A stretch of DNA of 5,757 bases. Origin: Clostridia bacterium. GTDB lineage: Bacteria > Bacillota_A > Clostridia > Oscillospirales > CAG-272. The notes below the pieces were generated by a model, which worked only from the letters and a program-made list of their open reading frames with translations, had not been told where the DNA came from and did not search any database. Numbering within the stretch: the first letter of the stretch is position 1; each line of letters starts with the position of its first letter. Shown one piece after another: positions 1 to 5,675 of this stretch. Made by a program: the position numbers and the translations under genes. Location of the stretch: contig JAFQOB010000124.1 in assembly GCA_017395725.1 (NCBI GenBank), forward strand, positions 1-5,757, written 5' to 3'.

Positions 1-1191
1 AAAAAGAAGTTGCGCAAAAAAATAGGATTGATTATACTGGCAATAATTTTGGTTGCGCTTATATCGGTTGCCTCGGTTGTTGCTTACACCTATTTTTTCC
101 ACGAGCCAGATACAGGGGTTAACGAGCCCCCTCCATTTGCTACAGGGGGATTAAATGAGACAACGCCCCCCGATACAACCGAAACCTTAGAAATCGAAAC
201 CTCGGTTGAAACTCTCCCTCCCGAAACGGTCCCCGAAACAACACCGGACCAGTTGCCCAGAAGCCAACAAAAGATATACAACTTTTTGTTTGTAGGTCAG
301 GATAGAGTTGCTTTAAACACCGACGTTATAATGCTTATCAGCTTTAATACTACAACTAATAAGATAAACATTATTCAAATGCCGCGAGATACATACATTC
401 GCACAAATATATATTCGGGCAAGCTTAACGGACTGTATGCCCAATATTATATGAAAAACGGCAGAAAGACTACGGAAGCTTTACGAAGTGTTGCCGATAC
501 GTTAGAGCAAAGCCTTTGTATAAAAATCCACAACGTCGGACATATCAATCTTAACGGTGTTGTAGCCATAGTAGACGCTATAGGCGGCGTTGACGTAAAC
601 GTACCGGTAAGTTATTCATACTATGATGAAAACACACAACAGAATGTAACAGTCCCCGCAGGAACCCAACACCTAAACGGAGTAAAAGCCGAGCATTTTA
701 TAAGAATGCGTTCAAAGTATCTCCAAGCAGATATAGGAAGAATAGATGCCCAAAAGATATTTGTCAGCGCATTTATAAAGAAGCTGAAATCGAACTTTAA
801 TGCAACAACTATAGCCAACTTTGTTGACGTAGCATTTAAATACGTAAAAACCGACGTAAGCTTGGCAGACGCCGTGTTTTACGGGAAGCAGCTGCTTGAA
901 GTTGATTTAGAGAAAATCAATATGATGTCTATGGTAGGCAGAGGCTCAAGCGGTGACGGCATTTCCTTCTACATCATGGTAAGAAAGAATATGTGCGAGA
1001 TGATAAACACATATTTCAACATATACGACTTTGATATAACAGACGCAATATTTGACCCCAACCGTATATTTACAAATACCGGAAAGTTCTCGTATTTCAA
1101 CAGCATTTATACAAATCAAAGCATTACAACCAATGACCCGCACACTGCAGATGATATTAACAACGAATCAATTTACATTCCACACGTTTAA
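1..1191 (+). CDS. LCP (LytR-CpsA-Psr) family glycopolymer transferase, first of a tandem pair, 5' partial
   Basis: Probable LCP-family enzyme, expected to move a polyprenyl-pyrophosphate-linked glycopolymer (teichoic acid or capsule type) onto peptidoglycan outside the membrane. Seen: a Lys/Arg-rich start, one membrane segment (bases 22-99), a Pro/Thr/Glu-rich linker (about 103-270), then the LCP domain. Its marks are VGQDR (292-306) with a second Asp in NTD (319-321), PRD (382-390), a KLNG motif, VDAIGGVDV, the R-x-R pair (703-711) and ADIGRIDAQ (727-753). The frame is open to base 1 with Lys codons. The TTG at 10 has no ribosome site in view and aligns inside the Lys-rich leader of the next gene, so it is most likely an internal Leu codon and the true start lies just upstream. 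The usual R-x-Q after GR reads DAQ here, and the usual Arg before the second Asp is absent. The gene ends 18 bases before its paralogue. Family assignment is firm; the polymer substrate is unknown. Confidence 0.9.
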   Translation, partial: KKKLRKKIGLIILAIILVALISVASVVAYTYFFHEPDTGVNEPPPFATGGLNETTPPDTTETLEIETSVETLPPETVPETTPDQLPRSQQKIYNFLFVGQDRVALNTDVIMLISFNTTTNKINIIQMPRDTYIRTNIYSGKLNGLYAQYYMKNGRKTTEALRSVADTLEQSLCIKIHNVGHINLNGVVAIVDAIGGVDVNVPVSYSYYDENTQQNVTVPAGTQHLNGVKAEHFIRMRSKYLQADIGRIDAQKIFVSAFIKKLKSNFNATTIANFVDVAFKYVKTDVSLADAVFYGKQLLEVDLEKINMMSMVGRGSSGDGISFYIMVRKNMCEMINTYFNIYDFDITDAIFDPNRIFTNTGKFSYFNSIYTNQSITTNDPHTADDINNESIYIPHV

Positions 1192-1199
1192 AATATAAT

Positions 1200-1204
1200 G
1201 GAGA
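1200..1204 (+). promoter_or_regulatory. Shine-Dalgarno GGAGA that sets the start of the second LCP gene
   Basis: GGAGA lies 5 bases before the ATG at 1210. The earlier in-frame ATG at 1198 overlaps this site and has only AT-rich sequence (TTTAAAATATA) before it, with no purine-rich ribosome site. This favours 1210 as the start, giving a protein that begins MNTKKKRKK, a normal short positively charged leader before the membrane anchor. Confidence 0.7.
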
Positions 1205-1209
1205 ATGAA

Positions 1210-2409
1210 ATGAATACAAAAAAGAAAAGAAAAAAGATAGGTTTCATAATTCTGGCAATACTATTGACAGCTATAGCTGCAGTGGCGGCAGTTGCCGTTT
1301 ACACGGTATCCTTCCACAAGCCCGACAATGGAAATGAAGAGCCTGTTTTCAGCACAGATGGGCTTGTTAAAGAGACAAAAGAACCGAGTCAATCGGACAA
1401 CGGAGAGACGGCTGATGAAACAGAACCTGAAGAAACTCAGCCCCCCGAAGAAGAAAAAGACGAAATGTTTAATTTCCTTATTCTCGGCAGAGACAGGGTT
1501 GCATTAAATACAGACGTAATTATGTTAATGAATTACAATGTAACAACCAAGAAATTAACAATAATGCAGATTCCCCGCGACACCTATGTTTTGATAAACA
1601 ATATAGGCTTTAAGCTAAACGGTGTATATGGACATTATCATAACGAAGGTGTTTCAAAGAAGGAAAAAGACCCCGAGGATTACGGTATAAGACAGCTGAA
1701 ATCAATTTTGGAACAAAACCTGTGTGTAAAAATCCACTATTATGCGATGGTGAACCTTAACGGATTCCGTAAAATAGTTGACATTTTAGGCGGAGTTGAG
1801 GTAGACGTTCCGGCAAATATGTATTACGTTGACAAAGATCAGGGCCTGTACATTAATTTAAAAAAGGGTAAACAGACGTTAAACGGCGAAAAGGCAGAAA
1901 TGTTTATCAGATACAGATCCGGTTGGGTTCAGGCTGATATAGGCAGAATGGACGCGCAAAAGATTTTTATGAGTGCTCTTCTGAAAAAAGTAAAGAGCAG
2001 TATGAATGCAACTACTGTAGTTAAACTCACGAACGAAGTTTTCAAGAACGTAAAAACCGACGTAGATTTAAGCGATATGGTATATTTCGGCAAGAATCTG
2101 CTTGATTTTGATATGGAAAATATGACGTTTATGAGTGCTCCCGGTTATTCACCTACACCTCCCGCCGGCGGTGGTTGGTACTACGTAATAAACCGTCAGG
2201 GTATGTTAGATAATATTAACAAGCACTTTAATATTTACGATTTTGAGATTACCGATTCCATATTTGATACAAACAAAATATTCTCGGGCAATAAATACGC
2301 CAAGTATTTGACACCGTACTATAACGCAGACCCGTCAACCGTTATCGGCGGCAATGAACAATCTGCAGAAGATATAGAGCAGGGCGGAATCCACATTCCC
2401 AAAGTATAA
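1210..2409 (+). CDS. LCP (LytR-CpsA-Psr) family glycopolymer transferase, second of a tandem pair
   Basis: Complete 399-residue LCP protein, clearly paralogous to the gene before it along its whole length. Layout: Lys/Arg leader (1-9), one membrane segment (about 10-35), an acidic Glu/Pro/Thr linker (about 36-86), then the extracellular LCP domain. Visible motifs are GRDRVALNTD (93-102), PRD (122-124), KLNG, VDILGGVEVDVP, R234-x-R236 and ADIGRMDAQ (242-250). The first Asp, the PRD Arg, the R-x-R pair and the D-x-G-R are the kind of residues that LCP enzymes use for Mg2+ and polyprenyl-pyrophosphate binding. It shares with its neighbour the DAQ variant in place of the usual R-x-Q, and a closing tail of the form DI-x5-I-x-IP-x-V. 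The start at 1210 is chosen for its Shine-Dalgarno; using 1198 would add four residues. rsfS follows 16 bases after the stop, so it is probably in the same transcript. The ligated polymer cannot be told from sequence. Confidence 0.92.
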   Translation: MNTKKKRKKIGFIILAILLTAIAAVAAVAVYTVSFHKPDNGNEEPVFSTDGLVKETKEPSQSDNGETADETEPEETQPPEEEKDEMFNFLILGRDRVALNTDVIMLMNYNVTTKKLTIMQIPRDTYVLINNIGFKLNGVYGHYHNEGVSKKEKDPEDYGIRQLKSILEQNLCVKIHYYAMVNLNGFRKIVDILGGVEVDVPANMYYVDKDQGLYINLKKGKQTLNGEKAEMFIRYRSGWVQADIGRMDAQKIFMSALLKKVKSSMNATTVVKLTNEVFKNVKTDVDLSDMVYFGKNLLDFDMENMTFMSAPGYSPTPPAGGGWYYVINRQGMLDNINKHFNIYDFEITDSIFDTNKIFSGNKYAKYLTPYYNADPSTVIGGNEQSAEDIEQGGIHIPKV

Positions 2410-2425
2410 AAAAGAAAGGTTTAAT

Positions 2426-2806
2426 ATGAGTACAGAAATAAAAGTAAATGAAGATAATTCGCTTGAAATGGCAGAATTTATAATAAAAACACTCGACGCA
2501 AAGAAGGCTAAGGATATAAAGCTTATCAGAATAGAGGATAAGACGGTACTTGCAGATTACTTTGTAATATGCGGCGGTAATTCCAACACTCAGGTACGTG
2601 CACTTGCGGGAGAGGTTGAAGAAAAGCTTGAAGAAAACGGCATAAAGCCCCATCATATAGAGGGATATAACGAAGCAAGCTGGACTGTTCTCGACTACAG
2701 CTCGGTTATCGTACACATTTTCTGCAGAGAGGCAAGAGAATTTTACAAGTTAGAAAAGCTTTGGAGCGACGCAGAAAACATTGACATATCAAATCTTTTG
2801 ATATAA
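2426..2806 (+). CDS. rsfS: Ribosomal silencing factor RsfS (Iojap/YbeB family)
   Basis: A 126-residue cytoplasmic protein, a usual length for the family. RsfS binds uL14 on the 50S subunit and blocks joining with 30S, lowering translation when nutrients are short. Family signatures seen: ADYFVICGGNS (43-53), the Q-V-R-A-L-A helix (56-61), a Glu-rich helix ending in EENGIKP (69-75), HHIEGY (76-81), W86, VLDYSSVIVHIF (88-99), and EAREFYKLEKLW followed by SDA (102-116). The site AAAGG (2415-2419) stands 6 bases before the ATG, so the start is secure. The family commonly has DYGD at the position that reads DYSS here (90-93), a small local difference. The gene lies 16 bases after the second LCP gene and 54 bases before leuS, an order common in Clostridia. 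Its last codons overlap an inverted repeat and a TTGACA hexamer that may serve leuS. Confidence 0.95.
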   Translation: MSTEIKVNEDNSLEMAEFIIKTLDAKKAKDIKLIRIEDKTVLADYFVICGGNSNTQVRALAGEVEEKLEENGIKPHHIEGYNEASWTVLDYSSVIVHIFCREAREFYKLEKLWSDAENIDISNLLI

Positions 2807-2807
2807 A
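2781..2807 (+). promoter_or_regulatory. Candidate weak internal promoter for leuS
   Basis: A perfect TTGACA (2781-2786) inside the 3' end of rsfS is followed by TATAAA (2802-2807) at a 15-base spacing, shorter than the preferred 17. A second TATAAA at 2809-2814 is too far away, at 22 bases. The ten bases ATTGACATAT also occur in the -35 region of the strong rpsU promoter. Here the sequence is also constrained by the Asn-Ile-Asp-Ile-Ser codons of rsfS, so chance is possible. If active, it would give leuS its own transcript with a leader of roughly 45 nt. Confidence 0.3.
2786..2804. repeat. Perfect inverted repeat ATATCAAA-TCT-TTTGATAT at the rsfS/leuS junction
   Basis: Two 8-base arms (2786-2793 and 2797-2804) are exactly complementary around a 3-base centre, reaching to the first base of the rsfS stop codon. 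The repeat sits between the TTGACA and TATAAA hexamers noted at this junction. As RNA it would form an AU-rich 8-bp hairpin. It is not followed by a T-tract, so it is not an intrinsic terminator. It may be an operator-like site, an mRNA-end structure, or chance in AT-rich DNA. Confidence 0.45.
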
Positions 2808-2846
2808 CTATAAAGGATATTGAAATAAGACTACTTTTGAAAGGCG

Positions 2847-2852
2847 TAAGGA
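2847..2852 (+). promoter_or_regulatory. Shine-Dalgarno TAAGGA that sets the leuS start
   Basis: TAAGGA lies 8 bases before ATG 2861. The protein from this ATG begins MRYNFSETEKKWQKKW, matching the usual LeuRS N-terminus. An in-frame TTG at 2837 would add eight residues unlike the family and would place this site inside the gene. Confidence 0.75.
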
Positions 2853-2860
2853 CAGCGATT

Positions 2861-5266
2861 ATGAGATATAATTTTTCCGAAACAGAAAAGAAATGGCAAA
2901 AGAAATGGGAAGATGAAAAGATTTTCCTTGCCGACGATTCGGATAGATCTAAGAAAAAGTTCTATGGATTGGTAGAATTCCCCTACCCCAGCGGAGCAGG
3001 TATGCACGTTGGACACATTAAGGCATATTCAGGTCTTGAAGTTATTTCAAGAAAGAGAAGAATGGAGGGCTACAACGTACTCTTCCCTATTGGATTTGAC
3101 GCGTTTGGTCTGCCTACAGAAAACTATGCTATAAAAACAGGCATACACCCCAGAAAAGTTACTGACGACAATATTGTAAGATTTACGGATCAGCTTAAGA
3201 GAGTAGGATTTTCTTTTGACTGGTCGAGAACTGTTGATACGACACAGGAAGACTACTACAAGTGGACACAGTGGATATTCCTCAAGATGTTTGAAAACGG
3301 ACTTGTTTTCAGAGATACAGCCCTTGTAAACTACTGCCCTCACTGTAAGGTTGTTCTTTCAAACGAAGACTCACAGGGCGGAAAGTGCGATATATGTCAT
3401 ACAGATATAGTACAGAAGTCAAAAGACGTTTGGTATCTCCGTATTACAGAATATGCAGACAAGCTTCTTCAGGGTCTTGATGAGGTTGATTATCTTCCCA
3501 ATATTAAGATGCAGCAGGTTAACTGGATAGGCAAATCTACAGGCGCATTCGTTAACTTTAAAATTACCGATAAAGAAGATACACTTCGTATATATACGAC
3601 CCGTCCCGACACACTCTTCGGTGTTACCTTTATGGTTATTGCACCCGAGCATCCAATAATCGAGAAGTACAGAGATTCCATTAAGAATATTGCAGACCTT
3701 GACGCATATAAAGAAGAATGTGCGAAGAAGACAGAGTTTGAACGTACACAGCTTGTAAAGGAAAAGACAGGCGTACGTATTGACGGACTTTCTGCAATTA
3801 ACCCCATTAACAACAAAGAGATTCCGATATATATTTCCGACTACGTTATGATGGGATACGGAACAGGTGCAATTATGGCAGTTCCCGCCCACGACGAAAG
3901 AGACTATGACTTTGCGAAGAAGTTTGGTATAGATATTATTGAAGTAATTAAAGGCGGTAACATCGAAGAAGCTGCTTATGCAGGCGACGGTGAAATGGTT
4001 AACTCCGAATTTCTCAACGGTTTTACCAACAAGAAGGATTCTATTGCAAAGGTGCTTGAATACTTAGAAGAAAAAGGCATTGGCGAAAAGGGCGTACAGT
4101 ACAAGATGAAGGACTGGGCGTTTAACCGTCAGAGATATTGGGGTGAGCCTATTCCGATAGTTCACTGCCCCGTATGCGGAATGGTTCCCGTTCCTTATGA
4201 TGAACTTCCCTTGAAGCTTCCCGAGGTATCCAACTTCGAACCCGGAGAAGGCGGAGAATCACCTCTTGCTAAGATTGATTCATTTGTAAACTGCACTTGT
4301 CCCAAGTGCGGAGCTCCCGCAAAGAGAGAGACAGATACAATGCCTCAGTGGGCAGGTTCTTCTTGGTACTTCCTCCGTTACATTGACCCCAATAACGACA
4401 AGGCATTTGCAGATAAAGATAAGCTTGAATACTGGATGCCTGTTGACTGGTACAACGGCGGCATGGAACACGTAACCAGACATATGATTTACTCAAGATT
4501 CTGGCATCAGTTCCTTTATGATATAGGTGCAGTTCCTATGGCTGAACCGTATGCAAAAAGAACAGCTCAGGGACTTATTCTCGGCCCCGACGGCGATAAG
4601 ATGAGTAAATCCAAGGGTAACGTAGTTGACCCCAACAATGTTGTTGACGAATACGGCGCAGACGTTCTCCGTGTATACATTTTGTTTATGGGCGACTATG
4701 CAAGTGCGGCACCTTGGTCGGAAAACAGCGTTAAGGGCTGTAAGCGCTTCCTTGACAGAGTTGCGGCAATGACCGACCTTATTAACGGAGACGGTGTTAC
4801 AAAAGAGCTTGAAAGTGCATTCCATAAGACGATAAAGAAAGTTACAAGCGACATTGAAGAATTGAAGTTTAATACAGCTATCGCAGCTATGATGACCTTG
4901 ACTAATGAGATTTATGACAAGGGCAGTCTTACAAAGGACGAGATGATGACGTTTGTTAAGCTTCTCTGCCCCTTTGCACCTCATATTTGTGAAGAGATTT
5001 GGGAATCGCTTGGCGGTAAGGGCTTCTGCTCATTGGCTGAATGGCCTAAGTATGATGAAGCTAAGACAATTGACAGCACAATTGAAATAGCTGTACAGAT
5101 TAACGGTAAGCTTCGCGGTACGATAATGATATCTGCCGAGATATCAAAGGAAGATGCTCTTGAGACGGTTAAGAACGACGAAAGAATTAAGCCTTTTATT
5201 GATGGAAAGACCTTAATAAAAGAGATATATGTACCCAAAAAGCTTGTTAATTTGGTTGTTAAATAA
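2861..5266 (+). CDS. leuS: Leucyl-tRNA synthetase (class Ia, bacterial type)
   Basis: An 801-residue cytoplasmic enzyme that activates leucine with ATP, charges tRNA-Leu, and hydrolyses mischarged tRNA. Domains in order: N-terminal catalytic part with HVGH (49-52), the HIGH signature; a Cys4 zinc knuckle C159-x2-C162 / C176-x2-C179; the CP1 editing domain (about 225-415) with the Thr-rich TTRPDTLFG (246-254) and GYGTGAIMAVPAHDERD, where D345 fits the conserved editing aspartate; DWAFNRQRYWG (418-428); a second Cys-pair region (C436/C439, C480/C483); the SSWYFLRY block; KMSKS (580-584); an anticodon-binding helical domain after W619; and a C-terminal domain with NGKLRG (748-753). Length is close to that of Bacillus LeuRS. 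The large leucine-specific insertion seen before KMSKS in E. coli is absent, which is usual for Firmicutes. All key catalytic and editing motifs are intact. The 54-base gap after rsfS is too short for a T-box leader. No clear terminator follows. Confidence 0.98.
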   Translation: MRYNFSETEKKWQKKWEDEKIFLADDSDRSKKKFYGLVEFPYPSGAGMHVGHIKAYSGLEVISRKRRMEGYNVLFPIGFDAFGLPTENYAIKTGIHPRKVTDDNIVRFTDQLKRVGFSFDWSRTVDTTQEDYYKWTQWIFLKMFENGLVFRDTALVNYCPHCKVVLSNEDSQGGKCDICHTDIVQKSKDVWYLRITEYADKLLQGLDEVDYLPNIKMQQVNWIGKSTGAFVNFKITDKEDTLRIYTTRPDTLFGVTFMVIAPEHPIIEKYRDSIKNIADLDAYKEECAKKTEFERTQLVKEKTGVRIDGLSAINPINNKEIPIYISDYVMMGYGTGAIMAVPAHDERDYDFAKKFGIDIIEVIKGGNIEEAAYAGDGEMVNSEFLNGFTNKKDSIAKVLEYLEEKGIGEKGVQYKMKDWAFNRQRYWGEPIPIVHCPVCGMVPVPYDELPLKLPEVSNFEPGEGGESPLAKIDSFVNCTCPKCGAPAKRETDTMPQWAGSSWYFLRYIDPNNDKAFADKDKLEYWMPVDWYNGGMEHVTRHMIYSRFWHQFLYDIGAVPMAEPYAKRTAQGLILGPDGDKMSKSKGNVVDPNNVVDEYGADVLRVYILFMGDYASAAPWSENSVKGCKRFLDRVAAMTDLINGDGVTKELESAFHKTIKKVTSDIEELKFNTAIAAMMTLTNEIYDKGSLTKDEMMTFVKLLCPFAPHICEEIWESLGGKGFCSLAEWPKYDEAKTIDSTIEIAVQINGKLRGTIMISAEISKEDALETVKNDERIKPFIDGKTLIKEIYVPKKLVNLVVK

Positions 5267-5286
5267 TCAAAACATCAACTTTTTGC

Positions 5287-5304
5287 AAAAAAATGCAAAA
5301 AAAA
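5287..5304 (+). promoter_or_regulatory. UP-element-like phased A-tracts upstream of the rpsU promoter
   Basis: Two A-runs, 7 bases (5287-5293) and 8 bases (5297-5304), have centres about 10.5 bases apart, one helical turn. If transcription starts near 5342 they cover roughly -55 to -49 and -45 to -38, the two sub-sites where the RNA polymerase alpha C-terminal domains bind in UP elements. They should also bend the DNA. The position and phasing are seen; the activity is inferred. Confidence 0.6.
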
Positions 5305-5306
5305 TA

Positions 5307-5335
5307 TTGACATATTAAAGGCAAAAGAGTATAAT
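5307..5335 (+). promoter_or_regulatory. Full-consensus housekeeping-sigma promoter of rpsU
   Basis: TTGACA (5307-5312) and TATAAT (5330-5335) are both perfect consensus hexamers separated by the optimal 17 bases. No extended -10 TG is present. The expected start point is near 5342-5344, giving an rpsU leader of about 50 nt. It lies in the leuS-rpsU gap with A-tracts directly upstream, so high constitutive transcription is expected. Confidence 0.92.
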
Positions 5336-5359
5336 ATTCTTTAAGAATGGTAACATTCT
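5336..5359 (+). promoter_or_regulatory. Palindrome over the rpsU start point and 5'-terminal GNRA hairpin
   Basis: ATTCTT-T-AAGAAT (5336-5348) is a perfect inverted repeat centred on the predicted start base 5342. Its right arm also pairs with a second downstream arm: AGAATG-GTAA-CATTCT (5344-5359) makes a 6-bp stem capped by GUAA, a GNRA-type tetraloop. In RNA this hairpin would sit at or within two bases of the 5' end, a place where stems often protect Firmicute mRNAs from 5'-end decay. The DNA palindrome could alternatively be an operator. The pairing is seen; the role is inferred. Confidence 0.45.
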
Positions 5360-5373
5360 CTTTTCCATAGTAT

Positions 5374-5383
5374 GGAGGGAGGG
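5374..5383 (+). promoter_or_regulatory. Doubled Shine-Dalgarno of rpsU
   Basis: GGAGGGAGGG contains two overlapping GGAGG cores, at 5374-5378 and 5378-5382, placed 13 and 9 bases before ATG 5392. The second has the better spacing. The first can be paired in a hairpin by the pyrimidine-rich stretch just upstream (5361-5368), leaving most of the second free. Very strong ribosome loading is expected. Confidence 0.85.
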
Positions 5384-5391
5384 AAAACAAA

Positions 5392-5568
5392 ATGGCAGAA
5401 ATTAAAGTCAAAGAAAATGAATCTCTTGACAGTGCTCTTCGTAGATTTAAGAGACAGTGTGCTAAGTCCGGTGTTCTTGCTGAACTCCGTAAGAGAGAGC
5501 ATTATGAAAAGCCCAGCGTAAAACGCAAGAAGAAATCCGAAGCAGCACGTAAGCGCAAGTTCAAGTAA
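5392..5568 (+). CDS. rpsU: Small ribosomal subunit protein bS21
   Basis: A 58-residue, very basic protein, the usual length for Firmicute bS21 (the E. coli form is longer). It reads [20 protein letters not shown] at the start, continues with [20 protein letters not shown] (21-40), and ends in an Arg/Lys tail ARKRKFK. bS21 sits on the 30S platform near the anti-Shine-Dalgarno end of 16S rRNA and helps initiation. The start is fixed by the family N-terminus and by a doubled Shine-Dalgarno. It has its own consensus promoter and a terminator 38 bases after its stop, so it is chiefly a single-gene unit. Read-through from leuS is also possible, since no terminator separates them. Its Arg codons include CGT/CGC as well as AGA, as expected for a highly expressed gene. 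Confidence 0.97.
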   Translation: MAEIKVKENESLDSALRRFKRQCAKSGVLAELRKREHYEKPSVKRKKKSEAARKRKFK

Positions 5569-5605
5569 TTTACATTACAGAAGATCGTTTTATTTTGAAC
5601 AATCT

Positions 5606-5640
5606 AAAACCCTTTTAGGCAATAGCCTGAAAGGGTTTTT
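5606..5640 (+). terminator. Intrinsic terminator of rpsU
   Basis: The arm AAAACCCTTTTAGGC (5606-5620) pairs with GCCTGAAAGGGTTTT (5625-5639) around an AATA loop. This makes a 15-bp stem with one G-T wobble, ending in five T (5636-5640). On the other strand the same hairpin is followed by TTTT, so it could also stop a convergent transcript, though less strongly. Confidence 0.93.
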
Positions 5641-5675
5641 AAATTTGTAAATACCGCACAAATAAAACAATACCT

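Noticed and set aside
181..245. Short repeats such as CCCGAAAC and TCGGTTG in the linker-coding part of the first LCP gene
   Set aside because: They are explained by repeated Pro-Glu-Thr and Ser-Val codons in a low-complexity linker; there is no regular period.
1213..1239. Two A-AAA-AAG heptamers in frame at the start of the second LCP gene, resembling -1 frameshift sites
   Set aside because: They arise naturally from the Lys-rich leader. The -1 frame soon ends at a stop and gives no meaningful product, and no stimulatory structure is seen.
2837..2860. Alternative TTG start for leuS adding eight residues
   Set aside because: The Shine-Dalgarno TAAGGA lies inside this stretch and the ATG at 2861 matches the standard LeuRS N-terminus.
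2807..2860. T-box or other riboswitch before leuS
   Set aside because: The gap is only 54 bases, with no specifier-loop, T-box or terminator structure.
3419..3892. Long antisense open frame within leuS
   Set aside because: It lies opposite a highly conserved synthetase gene, gives a Cys/Asn/Val-rich sequence with no recognisable domain, and has no visible ribosome site of its own.
4493..4984. 163-codon antisense open frame opposite the KMSKS part of leuS
   Set aside because: This is a by-product of leuS codon usage: no family resemblance, no promoter, and the sense strand is certain.
5280..5301. TTTTTGCA-N6-TGCAAAAA as a leuS terminator
   Set aside because: The stem is AT-rich, the loop is all A, and A-runs follow where T-runs would be needed. 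The A-runs are better explained as part of the rpsU promoter region.
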